Source: Clostridium sp. Marseille-P299
Lineage (GTDB): Bacteria; Bacillota; Clostridia; Lachnospirales; Lachnospiraceae
DNA length: 64,000 nt
NCBI RefSeq assembly: GCF_900078195.1
Contig: NZ_FJVE01000007.1
Span: forward strand, 2,170,001 to 2,234,000
Direction of reading: 5' to 3'
Position 1 is the stretch's first letter, and every line of letters begins with the position of its first letter. Both the position numbers and the translations under genes were made by a program. Below, piece after piece: positions 1 through 9,684 of the stretch. The notes under the pieces are model-generated. The model did not search any database. It was not told where the DNA came from and saw only the letters and a list, made by a program, of their open reading frames with translations.

Positions 1-77
1 GCGAGATTTTTATTTTCAAAGATTAAATATACAATGCCAATCGCAATAACGATTAGGATTCCTATGATTAGCCCCAT
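1..77 (-). CDS. N-terminus of a small membrane protein (cut by window edge)
   Basis: The first 25 codons of a minus-strand gene read in from position 77 and leave the window. The visible residues are almost entirely hydrophobic (a Gly/Ile/Leu/Val-rich helix of about 20 residues followed by FENKN), which suggests a membrane anchor at the very N-terminus. A strong SD (AAAGGAG) lies just upstream and overlaps the stop codon of the preceding dacF-like gene, so the two are probably cotranscribed and translationally coupled. Too little is visible to name a family. Confidence 0.55.
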   Translation of the reverse strand, partial: MGLIIGILIVIAIGIVYLIFENKNL

Positions 78-87
78 TCTTTCTCCT

Positions 88-1317
88 TTAGAAGTATTTA
101 AATATAAGTTTCATAAAATAATCTACATATCCGGCTTTTCCTACAGGTGAAGAAGCTACTAATGGAAGAGTTCCAATTTCATTACCATTATAATAATATG
201 TAATTTGCCCTACCACATCGTTTTCTTTAATTGGAGCGATGCATTCAGGCATAACTTTTATATCCTTTGTAATATCTGCTGGATTCATGCCATTTGTACA
301 TAAGTAAGAAAAAGTTCCATTCACTTTTGTAGGCACTTCATCGATATCGCCTTTTTTAACGAATACGTTAGGGAAAACGAGACCTTCTCCCGTATCCTTA
401 TAAATACTGCAATTTGCGAATCCATAGTTTAATAGTTTCGTAGCTTCTGCAAATCGAGTTTTTGTATCAGGCGCAGCCATTACAACTGCAATTAAGTCCA
501 TATTATCTCTTCTAGCTGTTGCGGATAAACAATATTTTGCTAGACCTGTAGATCCAGTTTTTAATCCTGTAATTCCTTGATAGGATTTAATTAATTTATT
601 TGTATTGGTAAGTCCAAATTCGGATTGACCTTTTTTTGTAGTGTGTATAAAAGTGTCCATCCATACGGTTGAATAATTACTGATCTGCGGATGATTCATA
701 ATTAATTCTTTTGACATCAATGCAACATCCATAGCACTTGTATAGTGATTATCCGTATCTAGTCCATAGCAGTTTACAAAATTCGTATTCATCATACCAA
801 GTTCTTTGGCGCGTTCGTTCATCTTTTTCACAAAAGCTTCTTCAGAACCTGCGATTAACTCAGCCATAGCTACGCTTGCATCATTTGCGCTCGCAATGCT
901 AATGCATTTTATCATTGTATTTACATCCTGTGTTTCAAATGGTTCAAGGTATACTTGAGAACCACCCATAGAAGCAGCATGTTCACTAACTGGTACAGAA
1001 TCCGTTAAGGTAATCTGCCCCGATTCAATTGCTTCAAATATTAACAATAAAGTCATAATCTTAGTAATACTTGCTGGTCGTAATTCTTGATTTGCATTCT
1101 TTGAATAAATGACTTTACCAGTGGAACCTTCCATTAATACAGCCGCTTGTGCTGTTATATCAATTTCAGATTCATTCGCAATTGGCGTCACATCCGTATT
1201 TGAGATTTCATATTGAATCGTAGAAGCAAATACTTCCATGCAACTCATAAGAAGTAACACACAGGTAAATGACAAAGCCAAAGCTACTTTAACATATCTT
1301 TTAATGAAGTGTTTCAT
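88..1317 (-). CDS. dacF: D-alanyl-D-alanine carboxypeptidase (DacF-like, S11 family)
   Basis: A penicillin-binding DD-carboxypeptidase that trims the terminal D-Ala of peptidoglycan stem peptides outside the membrane. All three active-site motifs are present: SxxK as SITK (about residues 83-86), SxN as SAN (143-145) and KTG (253-255). An N-terminal hydrophobic segment (residues about 9-27) serves as signal or anchor. The 409-residue length and a C-terminal domain after residue 300 fit the PBP5/DacF type. In Bacillus-type genomes dacF sits at the end of the xerD-pnp-pdp block; pdp and a xerD-like gene lie upstream here on the same strand, which supports the sporulation-associated DacF assignment. 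Paralogues of S11 peptidases are common, so the symbol is less certain than the family. Confidence 0.9.
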   Translation of the reverse strand: MKHFIKRYVKVALALSFTCVLLLMSCMEVFASTIQYEISNTDVTPIANESEIDITAQAAVLMEGSTGKVIYSKNANQELRPASITKIMTLLLIFEAIESGQITLTDSVPVSEHAASMGGSQVYLEPFETQDVNTMIKCISIASANDASVAMAELIAGSEEAFVKKMNERAKELGMMNTNFVNCYGLDTDNHYTSAMDVALMSKELIMNHPQISNYSTVWMDTFIHTTKKGQSEFGLTNTNKLIKSYQGITGLKTGSTGLAKYCLSATARRDNMDLIAVVMAAPDTKTRFAEATKLLNYGFANCSIYKDTGEGLVFPNVFVKKGDIDEVPTKVNGTFSYLCTNGMNPADITKDIKVMPECIAPIKENDVVGQITYYYNGNEIGTLPLVASSPVGKAGYVDYFMKLIFKYF

Positions 1318-1436
1318 AAACCACCCAACGCAACTTAATTACTAATATTTTAGTCAAGTAGTCGTAATTTTATGACAAGTAATAGCAGAAACATGTATAC
1401 AAAATTATAGTTGTATTACTATAACTTCTCATTCCA

Positions 1437-2000
1437 CTATCTTACAACAACCTTACACTTCATCTCTCTCCCATAGGCCTTAACAGTGATGGTGGCACTT
1501 CCCTTACTAACAGCAGTAAGCTTTCCAAATCGTGATACCTTTACAACGCTCGTATTACTGCTATAATAACGTTCTTTTAAAACACAACCTCTAACATTTA
1601 ACCACTTCTTATCGCCTACGGATAATTTTAAGGAGGAATAATTCAGCGAAATGACACGAACTCTACACCTTAATACTTTCCCCTTTACATGAACATTAAT
1701 AAAGCAAAGTCCAGGCCTTTTCGCTGTAACTTTCCCAAGATCATTTACAAATGCCACCTTGAAATCAGTAGATTTATAATTAACACGTACGTTTACATTC
1801 TTGACGTAGATTCGTTTACTTTCACCTTTTATAAGCACCAAATCATAATCGTTTAAATAATTGCCGAATACAGGGTAATAGAGCTTGGCACGATAATAAA
1901 TCGAAGTCCTTGGAATGATATATTTCATTAGTACAAGTATAATGAGACCAATTATGATAATTCGAAAAACATTCCCGAATATCTTTTCTGATTTTCCCAA
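1437..2000 (-). CDS. Membrane-anchored protein with two bacterial Ig-like (BIG2) repeats
   Basis: A 187-residue protein with one N-terminal membrane helix (residues about 12-30) and an extracytoplasmic part made of two copies of a BIG2-like beta domain. The second is clear: SSNTSVVKVSRFGKLTAV followed by SKGSATITVKA, the usual 'V-D-x-x-G-x-V-T-A-x-x-x-G-x-x-x-I-x-V' pattern. The start is probably TTG at 2000 with AGGGA upstream. BIG2 domains mediate adhesion or wall association; nothing here shows the ligand. It lies between an ABC permease and dacF, all on the minus strand, with gaps that allow independent transcription. Confidence 0.7.
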   Translation of the reverse strand: MGKSEKIFGNVFRIIIIGLIILVLMKYIIPRTSIYYRAKLYYPVFGNYLNDYDLVLIKGESKRIYVKNVNVRVNYKSTDFKVAFVNDLGKVTAKRPGLCFINVHVKGKVLRCRVRVISLNYSSLKLSVGDKKWLNVRGCVLKERYYSSNTSVVKVSRFGKLTAVSKGSATITVKAYGREMKCKVVVR

Positions 2001-2082
2001 AGTAATCCCTACTTAACATTGTACGTCTTACTCTACTATATGCAATCATTATTGATTTCACACATTATTTTATTTCTCGCTG

Positions 2083-4932
2083 TTATTCTACACTCTTTAA
2101 TGATTCAATCATATTAATTTTCTTTAATTTAAAATACATTACAATTGAAATTATAATTGAAAATAGTAATGTTAATAGCCCACTATAAAGGAAACTAACA
2201 CCTTTTATCAATCTACCAAACATCATTTCTTCCACTTCACATGTCACGATAACGAATCGATGCAGTACAACACCAAGTACGATACCAAACAAGATACCAA
2301 TCAAAGTAAGAAGTATCGTTTCACGCATGACATAGGAATTCACTTCTTTATCATAAAAACCTAGAACCTTTAAGGAAGCTAGCTCTCGCTTTCTTTCATT
2401 AATATTAATATTGCTAAGGTTATAAAGTACGATAAATGCTAATAAACCAGCACAAATGATTAATACATATACGATAATATTTAAGCTTTGAAGCATTTCA
2501 TCAATTCTTTGTTGAAGGGAACGAATGGATGATATTGATACGATTGACTCGTTCTCATTTAGCAATTTTGTAAACAATTGTTCTTCCTGATTTTCATCTG
2601 CGTAACTATGCATGATAAAAGCCTCATTATAGCTAACTTCTTTTCCATAAACCTTTTCATATAACTCAGGTGTCATATAAATATAGTGGTTTATATAGTT
2701 TTCAGTGATAGCATCTACTGTAATATCCACCTTAGTAAATTCATCTATGCTAAGAGAAATCGTATCACCTTTTGAAACATCCAATACTTTTGCAAGTTTC
2801 TCAGTTAAGATAACCCCATCATTTGAAATATGGTACTGTTCCTTACTTACTCGGTCTCTAAAGATAAAAAATGTCTCAAAATCATTGGTAGAATCAAGTA
2901 CAATTAAAGAAGCCGATTTTGTGATATCTTCCTTGGAAAGATCCACAACACTCTCTAAGGATAATGCAGCATTATCAATTGCTTCATTGTTACGAATATT
3001 TTGTATAAATGTTTGTTTATCTTCATCACTTAAATCACTTTTTAAAGTTGCTGTAGCATCCGCCTTCAAAAGCTGTCCATATTGAACATCTGCCATAACT
3101 CCTATGGAATCTTTTACACCATAACCTACGAGCAACAATGCCATACAGCCTGCAATACCAATGACTGTCATTAGCAAACGTTTTTTATAACGAAATAGAT
3201 TTCTAAGGGTTGATTTTTGAGTGAAATTTAAACGTTTCCAAATAAAAGGCACGCGTTCTAATAGAATCCTCTTGCCCACTTTTGGAGCAACTGGACGCAT
3301 TAATTTAGCAGGTTCTGATCTTAATTCTTTATAACATGCGAAATAAGTAGCAATTGTTGTTGTAAAGATTGCAATACCACCAGCCAAAATTGCATTTCCA
3401 ATTCTGTATGGATAAATTCCATATGGTAAATTACTATATAAAATTTTATATGCAGTAACAACAATGTATGGAAATACTTTTTGTCCGATTAATACACCAA
3501 TGATACTTCCAGTAACTGTTGCCAAAAGCGCATATAAAATATATTTAGCTGCAATGGATGATTTACTATATCCCAATGCTTTTAATGTTCCTATTTGTAC
3601 ACGCTGTTCATCTACCATACGTGTCATTGTTGTAAGACAAACAAGTGCTGCTACAAGGAAGAAAATTGCAGGGAATACTTCTGCAATTGCTTGCATACGT
3701 TCTGCATCACTTCCATAGGAAACATAGGACTCAATTGTATTACGATCTAGAACATACCATTCTGGATTTTCTAATTTGCTTAATTGATCCTCCGCATCTT
3801 TTAATTCTGTCTCTTTTTCTAGAAGTTCTGCTTCTGCCTTTTCAAATTCCTTATTTGCTTCGTCTATTTTTTCATTTAGTTGTGTTTTTTGTTTCTCTAA
3901 TTCCGCTTCTTGCGCACTTATCTGAGCTTCTTGAGGTGCTAATAAACGATTTACATCCGCTTCACTATAGCTAATAGCATATAGCTCTGCTTTCTTCTCT
4001 TCTAAGGCATCTCTTAAGTCTTTTACTGTACTTTCAAAACTAGCCAAGTTCTCTTTTGCCGAATCAAATGCTTGTAACGCATCTTCTTTTTCTTTATAAA
4101 AAGTGTTCTTAGCATTCTCAAGCTCTTTTTTACCATCTTCTATTTCTTGTAATGGCTCTGCTACAAGTTCCTGATATCGTATATCTAGCTGAGCATCTGC
4201 AATTGCTTCTATTTTAACTTTTGCTTCTTCAATAAAATCTTCATACTCTTTCGAATAAGTCATGAATTCTTTGCTACCATCAATAGTTACGTATGCTTCT
4301 TCATATGTATCAGAAACAAAATTTTCTTTCGGTAAAACGATAAAACTATTAATCTTACCATTGCCAATGGTACCATTTCCCCTAGAAAAAGTTAGATATC
4401 TAGAATCTTTAATACTACCAACAATTATAAGTTCCACTTCATTAAAGGTATCGGATAAATCAGACTCATCCCCCGATTCCATCGTTATTTTATCCCCAAT
4501 TTGAAATCCTGTGTTTTCTAAAAACATAGTATCAACGATACATTCATTATTTGCTGTTGGTATTCTACCATCCACTAAATATGATAGATTTATAGAGTCA
4601 TTCATTGAGTAAGTTCTTACAACGATTTCACTATCACCTAAATTAAGTAACACATCTTTGGTATGTGCAGCTTCAACCTCTTTGACACCATCAACTTTTG
4701 CTATAGCCTCGATATCACCATTAGTTAATCCCAAGGTACTAATAACACGAAAGTCCATCATGTTCATGTCATCATAATAGGTATCCGCAGTTAATTCCAT
4801 ATCGCTTCTACATACACGTAAACCAGCAAAAAATGCGACTCCTAATGCAACAATTAATAATATAGAAATAAATCGATTATATGTTTTTTTAATCTCAATA
4901 AAAAAATCCTTATGCAATGCACTCTTCTTCAT
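2083..4932 (-). CDS. FtsX/MacB-type ABC transporter permease with large coiled-coil extracytoplasmic domain
   Basis: A 949-residue permease. The architecture is an N-terminal membrane helix (about 20-40), a long extracellular region, a Glu/Lys/Ala-rich coiled coil at about residues 255-390, then three-helix FtsX cores at about 415-530 and 845-945, with a further helix at about 590-610 between them. This duplicated FtsX layout is typical of Gram-positive exporters of the 'ABC transporter permease, coiled-coil containing' kind. It lies 30 bp downstream of its ATPase and has a good SD (AAAGAGGT), so the two form one operon. Substrate unknown; such pairs often act in antimicrobial-peptide resistance, lipid/lipoprotein handling or cell-wall hydrolase control. 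Confidence 0.88.
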   Translation of the reverse strand: MKKSALHKDFFIEIKKTYNRFISILLIVALGVAFFAGLRVCRSDMELTADTYYDDMNMMDFRVISTLGLTNGDIEAIAKVDGVKEVEAAHTKDVLLNLGDSEIVVRTYSMNDSINLSYLVDGRIPTANNECIVDTMFLENTGFQIGDKITMESGDESDLSDTFNEVELIIVGSIKDSRYLTFSRGNGTIGNGKINSFIVLPKENFVSDTYEEAYVTIDGSKEFMTYSKEYEDFIEEAKVKIEAIADAQLDIRYQELVAEPLQEIEDGKKELENAKNTFYKEKEDALQAFDSAKENLASFESTVKDLRDALEEKKAELYAISYSEADVNRLLAPQEAQISAQEAELEKQKTQLNEKIDEANKEFEKAEAELLEKETELKDAEDQLSKLENPEWYVLDRNTIESYVSYGSDAERMQAIAEVFPAIFFLVAALVCLTTMTRMVDEQRVQIGTLKALGYSKSSIAAKYILYALLATVTGSIIGVLIGQKVFPYIVVTAYKILYSNLPYGIYPYRIGNAILAGGIAIFTTTIATYFACYKELRSEPAKLMRPVAPKVGKRILLERVPFIWKRLNFTQKSTLRNLFRYKKRLLMTVIGIAGCMALLLVGYGVKDSIGVMADVQYGQLLKADATATLKSDLSDEDKQTFIQNIRNNEAIDNAALSLESVVDLSKEDITKSASLIVLDSTNDFETFFIFRDRVSKEQYHISNDGVILTEKLAKVLDVSKGDTISLSIDEFTKVDITVDAITENYINHYIYMTPELYEKVYGKEVSYNEAFIMHSYADENQEEQLFTKLLNENESIVSISSIRSLQQRIDEMLQSLNIIVYVLIICAGLLAFIVLYNLSNININERKRELASLKVLGFYDKEVNSYVMRETILLTLIGILFGIVLGVVLHRFVIVTCEVEEMMFGRLIKGVSFLYSGLLTLLFSIIISIVMYFKLKKINMIESLKSVE

Positions 4933-4962
4933 GACAACCTCTTTCTAATGTAACTTACGAAA

Positions 4963-5667
4963 CTACCATTCAATGGTTTGTACATCCACTGGGTGTTCAT
5001 TTTTAACACATTCTGACACTTTACCATTCTTAATTCGTATCACTCGGTCAGCCATAGGCGCAATTGCAGAGTTATGTGTGATTACAATAACGGTCATACC
5101 TTGTTTTCTGCATGTATCTTGTAATAATTTTAGAATTGCTTTTCCTGTGTTATAATCAAGTGCACCTGTTGGCTCATCGCATAATAACAACTTTGGATTC
5201 TTTGCCAATGCTCTTGCAATGGATACTCTTTGCTGTTCTCCACCAGATAATTGAGCTGGGAAATTATTCATTCTTTCCTCAAGACCAACATCTTTTAAAA
5301 CACTTTCTGCATCCAACGGGTCTTTGCATATTTGAAGTGCTAACTCAACATTTTCTTTTGCTGTTAGATTTGGTACTAAATTATAAAATTGAAATACAAA
5401 TCCAATATCATTTCTACGGTAGGTGGTTAGTCTTTTTTCATTATACTTGCTGATATCTTCTCCATCTACAATGATAGAACCAGTATCGCAAAAATCCATA
5501 CCACCAAGGATATTAAGAACCGTTGTTTTACCAGCTCCACTTGGACCTGCAATTACAACAAATTCTCCCTTTTCAATATCAAAACTTATTCCGTCTGAGG
5601 CATGTATCTCTACTTCGCCCATTTTATAACTTTTTTTAACCTCGCTTACACTTACATAAGATGACAT
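4963..5667 (-). CDS. ABC transporter ATP-binding protein (MacB/LolD type)
   Basis: The cytoplasmic ATPase partner of the adjacent FtsX permease. Walker [10 protein letters not shown] is at residues about 41-49, the signature LSGGEQQR at about 145, Walker [13 protein letters not shown] at about 165, and the H-loop 'VIVITHN' follows. Length (234 residues) is normal for the family. The longest open frame begins ten codons earlier at 5697, but the SD (GGAAAGAGG) is placed correctly for the ATG at 5667, so I use that start. The operon order is ATPase then permease. Confidence 0.9.
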   Translation of the reverse strand: MSSYVSVSEVKKSYKMGEVEIHASDGISFDIEKGEFVVIAGPSGAGKTTVLNILGGMDFCDTGSIIVDGEDISKYNEKRLTTYRRNDIGFVFQFYNLVPNLTAKENVELALQICKDPLDAESVLKDVGLEERMNNFPAQLSGGEQQRVSIARALAKNPKLLLCDEPTGALDYNTGKAILKLLQDTCRKQGMTVIVITHNSAIAPMADRVIRIKNGKVSECVKNEHPVDVQTIEW

Positions 5668-6008
5668 AATAATAACCTCTTTCCTTAGAGCTTTCATACA
5701 ATACCAAAATTTTGTATTTCGTATAATTGTTTATAACATTTAAAATTCTAAAAATCCTTTATCTAAGCATATTATAGCAAAGCCATTTTAAAACAGCAAA
5801 TTAGTTTTTTATAAACAATTAACAATATTTTATAAATTGATGATTAAAAATTATGATGTAACCAATTGAATTCTTTTGAATTTATAAAAATACATCCATT
5901 TATTAATTCATATATTTTGTAATTTAACGAATATCTCAATATAAAATTAGAACTTAGAATTAATTACATAAGCTATCCTAGGAAAGAGGTCTTTTTTATG
6001 TCTTTTTC
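5668..6008. other. AT-rich intergenic stretch
   Basis: The gap between the ABC ATPase start and the end of pdp. It presumably holds the ABC operon promoter on the minus strand, but I see no -35/-10 pair good enough to call. No open frame with an SD, no RNA motif and no strong hairpin is visible before the tandem repeat that begins at about 6009. Confidence 0.4.
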
Positions 6009-6082
6009 AGGTCTGTTTTTAGGTCTATTTTAGGTCTGTTTTTAAGTCTGCTTTTAAGTCTGCTTTTTAAGTCTGTTTTTAA
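6009..6082. repeat. Short tandem repeat (about six 11-13 bp units) at the 3' end of pdp
   Basis: About six degenerate copies of a unit close to AGGTCTGTTTTT / AAGTCTGCTTTTA end one base before the pdp stop codon. Units drift from AGGTCT to AAGTCT along the array. No function is evident; it looks like slipped-strand expansion of the sequence just after the stop codon, a pattern seen after several other genes in this window. Confidence 0.8.
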
Positions 6083-6083
6083 T

Positions 6084-7418
6084 CTAATCTAAACCATATG
6101 GTCTATAGCCATCTCTTGATACAACTCCATACACATGTTTTGGTGCTTTTATTGCTTCTTTTGAAATTGTATATGCATTTTCAAAACGTTCAATTGCGGC
6201 TTTTAACTTTTCTTCATCGTTGGCATAAAGGGTTGCGATCTTTGTTCCAACCTCTACACGATCACCAATCTTTTTGTGTATCTTCATACCTACACTTAGG
6301 TCAATTACGCTATCTTTCGTTTCACGTCCGCCCCCTAATATTAAGGAAGTCATACCAATTTCATCGGTGTGGAAGTTCGTAACATATCCAGCTTCTTTTG
6401 CTGTTACCTCATAAGTAAGGCTAGCCTTTTCAAATAGATCGGTGTCAAATACAGCTCTTTCGTCTCCACCTTGTGCTTTTACAAACTCAGCAAACTTATT
6501 TAATGCAGATCCATCCGCTATTGTTCCAAGTAGCAATTCTCTTGCTTCTTTTTCTGAGCTTGCACGTTTTGCTCCTATTAGCATGTAGGAAGCTAACGTT
6601 AAAGATGCATCTAGCAAGTCTTCTGGACCATTGCCCTTTAATGTTTCAATTGCTTCAATTACTTCAAGATTGTTACCAACAGAGATACCTAGTGGTTGAT
6701 TCATATCCGATATCACTGCATAGGTTTCTCTTCCTACTCCATTTCCAATGTCAACCATTGTTTTAGCTAATTCAAGACTGCCTTCAAATGTCTTCATAAA
6801 GGCGCCACTTCCTGTTTTTACGTCAAGAACGATTACATCTGCTCCAGATGCTAACTTCTTACTCATAATGGAACTAGAAATTAATGAAATATTATCAACA
6901 GTCGCCGTAACATCTCTTAGTGCATAAATCTTTTTATCCGCTGGTGCTAAGTTTGCAGTCTGTCCATTTATCGCTAATTTCAACTGATTTACATTATTAA
7001 TAAACTCTTCTTCTGATAAGGAAGTTGAAAATCCTTTAAAACTTTCTAACTTATCTATCGTTCCACCAGTATGGCCAAGTCCTCTGCCTGACATCTTGGC
7101 AACTGGCACCCCAAGTGCTGCTACCATTGGTCCTATAATTAGAGATGTTTTATCGCCGACTCCACCTGTGCTATGTTTGTCCACTTTAATTCCATGAATT
7201 CCTGATAAATCTAACATATCACCACTATGTGCCATAGCCATTGTAAGTGCAATTGTCTCTTTTGTATTCATCTCTTTTAAGCAAACCGCCATTAAAAATG
7301 CTGACATTTGATAATCTGGAATTGTACCATCTGTATATCCATTAACAATAAACTCAATTTCACTTTCTGTGAGTTCTTCGCCATTCTTCTTTTTATAAAT
7401 TAAATCATACATTCTCAT
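6084..7418 (-). CDS. pdp: Pyrimidine-nucleoside phosphorylase
   Basis: Phosphorolysis of uridine, deoxyuridine and thymidine to base plus (deoxy)ribose 1-phosphate, a nucleoside-salvage enzyme of the cytoplasm. The family signature lies near residues 80-120 with KHSTGGVGDKTS (phosphate-binding) and MSGRGLGHTGGT, and the K/S/T residues of the thymidine phosphorylase fold are intact. The 444-residue length is standard. The ATG at 7418 has a strong SD (AAAGGAG) nine bases upstream. A minus-strand promoter precedes it, so it is probably transcribed alone. In Bacillaceae it belongs to the drm-punA-pdp-dacF group, and dacF does lie downstream here. Confidence 0.95.
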   Translation of the reverse strand: MRMYDLIYKKKNGEELTESEIEFIVNGYTDGTIPDYQMSAFLMAVCLKEMNTKETIALTMAMAHSGDMLDLSGIHGIKVDKHSTGGVGDKTSLIIGPMVAALGVPVAKMSGRGLGHTGGTIDKLESFKGFSTSLSEEEFINNVNQLKLAINGQTANLAPADKKIYALRDVTATVDNISLISSSIMSKKLASGADVIVLDVKTGSGAFMKTFEGSLELAKTMVDIGNGVGRETYAVISDMNQPLGISVGNNLEVIEAIETLKGNGPEDLLDASLTLASYMLIGAKRASSEKEARELLLGTIADGSALNKFAEFVKAQGGDERAVFDTDLFEKASLTYEVTAKEAGYVTNFHTDEIGMTSLILGGGRETKDSVIDLSVGMKIHKKIGDRVEVGTKIATLYANDEEKLKAAIERFENAYTISKEAIKAPKHVYGVVSRDGYRPYGLD

Positions 7419-7471
7419 ATGCTTCTTCTCCTTTACCGAAATATATCCATAATGTAACGTTATGATACCTT

Positions 7472-7500
7472 AGTATACATAAAATATAGAAGTATAACAA
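7472..7500 (-). promoter_or_regulatory. Predicted sigma-A promoter for pdp
   Basis: On the minus strand, -35 TTGTTA (7500-7495) and -10 TATACT (7477-7472) are separated by 17 bp. The -10 is about 50 bp from the pdp start codon. Confidence 0.6.
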
Positions 7501-7555
7501 GGTGACAAATAAATTTCTTATTTCATATTTTAACAAATGTTACTATCCCTAAAAC

Positions 7556-7585
7556 TTGACAAAAAGCTTTAAATAAGGATACTAT
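7556..7585 (+). promoter_or_regulatory. Predicted sigma-A promoter for the Cof-type phosphatase
   Basis: Consensus -35 TTGACA (7556-7561) and -10 TACTAT (7580-7585) with an 18-bp spacer, about 30 bp ahead of the gene. It is back to back with the pdp promoter. Confidence 0.65.
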
Positions 7586-7615
7586 ATAGTAATTAAAAAT
7601 AAAGGAGTATTTGCA

Positions 7616-8422
7616 TTGGCATACGAAATATTAGTTCTCGACATTGATGGTACTTTAACCAACTCAAAGAAAGAAATTTCACCAAAAACACTAGAGGCAA
7701 TTCTAACAATTCAAGAACGAGGCCATACGGTTGTTTTATCTTCTGGACGACCAACCCCTGGTATTACTAGGTTAGCAAATGAGCTTAAATTATCAAACTA
7801 CAATGGTTTTATTCTTTCTTACAATGGTGGAAAAATAATAAATTGCAGTACAAATGAAATCATATATCAAAAACTTTTAAACAAGGACTTAATTCCAAGT
7901 CTTTATCATGATGCAATTGAACATAATATTGGTATCATGTCCTATGAAAATGACTACATTATAGCCGGTACACCAATTGATCAATATATGGAGCTTGAAT
8001 CTAGGATAAACAATATACCAATTAAAAAAGTAGATAATTTTATCGATTATATGAACTTTGATGTAAATAAATGCATTATGACAGCAGATGGAACATACCT
8101 TGAAACAATTGAACCTATTATAAGGGAACGTTATAAAGACACACTAAATGTATACCGTTCTGAACCATTCTTTCTTGAAATCATGCCTCAAAATATCGAT
8201 AAAGCTTATTCCCTTGGAAAATTACTTGATCACTTGGGATTATCAAAAGAGCAAATGATAAGTTGCGGGGATGGTTATAATGATTTAACAATGATAGAAT
8301 ATGCAGGAATGGGCGTTGCTATGGCAAATGCAAGGGACGTAGTGAAAGAGGCTGCTAATTTTATCACTTTATCCAATGATAATGATGGTATTGCCCACGT
8401 TATACACGAATTTATGTTATAA
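7616..8422 (+). CDS. HAD-superfamily Cof-type sugar/nucleotide phosphatase
   Basis: A 268-residue HAD hydrolase of the Cof/YidA (IIB cap) group, expected to dephosphorylate small phosphorylated metabolites in the cytoplasm. Motif I is DIDGTLTNS (residues about 8-16), motif II LSSGR, motif III a Lys near residue 196-200 (the KAYSLG region), and motif IV GDGYNDLTMIEYAG. The start codon is TTG at 7616, fixed by AAAGGAG eight bases upstream. It has its own promoter and stands apart from its neighbours in the opposite orientation to pdp. Substrate cannot be read from sequence. Confidence 0.92.
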   Translation: MAYEILVLDIDGTLTNSKKEISPKTLEAILTIQERGHTVVLSSGRPTPGITRLANELKLSNYNGFILSYNGGKIINCSTNEIIYQKLLNKDLIPSLYHDAIEHNIGIMSYENDYIIAGTPIDQYMELESRINNIPIKKVDNFIDYMNFDVNKCIMTADGTYLETIEPIIRERYKDTLNVYRSEPFFLEIMPQNIDKAYSLGKLLDHLGLSKEQMISCGDGYNDLTMIEYAGMGVAMANARDVVKEAANFITLSNDNDGIAHVIHEFML

Positions 8423-8451
8423 TGGATACTAAATTATGTTAATAAAGTTCA

Positions 8452-8479
8452 TTGACAAATCCCTTTAAAAAGTTATAGA
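8452..8479 (+). promoter_or_regulatory. Possible promoter for DAHP synthase
   Basis: TTGACA (8452-8457) and TATAGA (8474-8479), spacer 16. This would give a leader of about 145 nt before the gene. I see no T-box or leader-peptide signature in that leader. Confidence 0.4.
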
Positions 8480-8632
8480 ATACATGTACCCGTTTATAAT
8501 AATACATTTAAAGTACGTAATTGGATTACAACTATTTGTTTTAAAGGTTTTATATACCTGCTATTTTCTTATTACTAACATACTTCATTATTATATAACG
8601 ACAAATTTGACAAAAGAAAGGCTGGTAAGATT

Positions 8633-9664
8633 ATGGGTTTTCATTATGTAAGAAATATTATAACACCCGAAGAATTAAAGTGCCAATTTCCTATGACTGA
8701 CTTTGGAAAACAAATTAAAAAAGAACGCGATGAAAGAATTAAAGACGTGTTTACGGGTAATTCAGATAAATTTATAGTTATTGTAGGTCCATGTTCTGCT
8801 GATAATGAAGATGCTGTACTCGATTACATAAGCCGTCTTGCAAAAGTATCTGAAAAAGTTTCCGATAAATTAATAATAATACCACGTATTTATACTAATA
8901 AACCAAGAACTACTGGCGAAGGTTACAAAGGAATCATTCATCAGCCAGATCCAGAAGCGGAACCAGATTTACATGAAGGATTATTAGCGGTTCGTAAATT
9001 ACACCTTCGTGCAATCAATGAAACTGGTTTAACTGCTGCCGATGAAATGCTTTATCCAGAAAACTGGGCTTACCTTGATGATATGCTCTCCTATGTAGCA
9101 GTTGGCGCTCGTTCCGTTGAAGATCAACAACATAGATTAACAATTAGTGGTTTAGATGTTCCAGCAGGAATGAAAAATCCTACCTCTGGCGACTTATCCG
9201 TTATGTTAAATTCTTGTATTGCTGCACAAGCACAGCACACATTTATCTATCGTACATATGAAGTAAACACAGATGGTAACCCACTTGCTCACACAATTTT
9301 AAGAGGAGCAGTGAATAAGCATGGACAATCCATTCCAAATTATCATTATGAAGATTTAGTAAGATTACTTAATATGTATAATGAAAAGCCACAGCTTTTA
9401 AATCCTGCTACAATAGTGGATGCAAATCATGCGAATTCAAATAAATTGTATTCCGAACAACCACGTATTGTAAAAGAAGTGCTTCATAGTCGTAAAGTAA
9501 ATCCTGATATCGCTAAGTTAGTAAAGGGTGTCATGATTGAAAGTTATATCGAACCAGGTAGCCAAAAAGTTGGTGAGCATATTTATGGTAAATCAATAAC
9601 CGATGCTTGCCTTGGTTGGAATGAAACAGAACGTTTACTTTATACGATTGCTGATAATATTTAG
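8633..9664 (+). CDS. aroF: 3-deoxy-7-phosphoheptulonate synthase (class I alpha)
   Basis: The first step of the shikimate pathway: phosphoenolpyruvate plus erythrose 4-phosphate to DAHP. The 343 residues match the microbial AroF/AroG/AroH type, with IVGPCSADN near residue 50, PRTTGEGYKG at about 95, GARSVEDQQHR (about 158-168) and VDANHANSNK near 265. Metal ligands of the family (Cys in GPCS, His in ANHA, a Glu and Asp in the C-terminal half) are present. The N-terminal extension carries the usual regulatory segment, but which aromatic amino acid inhibits it cannot be decided here, so aroF is a family label. It is followed by a 300-bp palindrome and a strong terminator. Confidence 0.92.
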   Translation: MGFHYVRNIITPEELKCQFPMTDFGKQIKKERDERIKDVFTGNSDKFIVIVGPCSADNEDAVLDYISRLAKVSEKVSDKLIIIPRIYTNKPRTTGEGYKGIIHQPDPEAEPDLHEGLLAVRKLHLRAINETGLTAADEMLYPENWAYLDDMLSYVAVGARSVEDQQHRLTISGLDVPAGMKNPTSGDLSVMLNSCIAAQAQHTFIYRTYEVNTDGNPLAHTILRGAVNKHGQSIPNYHYEDLVRLLNMYNEKPQLLNPATIVDANHANSNKLYSEQPRIVKEVLHSRKVNPDIAKLVKGVMIESYIEPGSQKVGEHIYGKSITDACLGWNETERLLYTIADNI

Positions 9665-9684
9665 TTTCATTTATAATAGGTTGA

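Noticed and set aside
8480..8632. Aromatic amino-acid T-box or leader peptide before DAHP synthase
   Set aside because: No T-box motif, no run of aromatic codons and no terminator/antiterminator pair.
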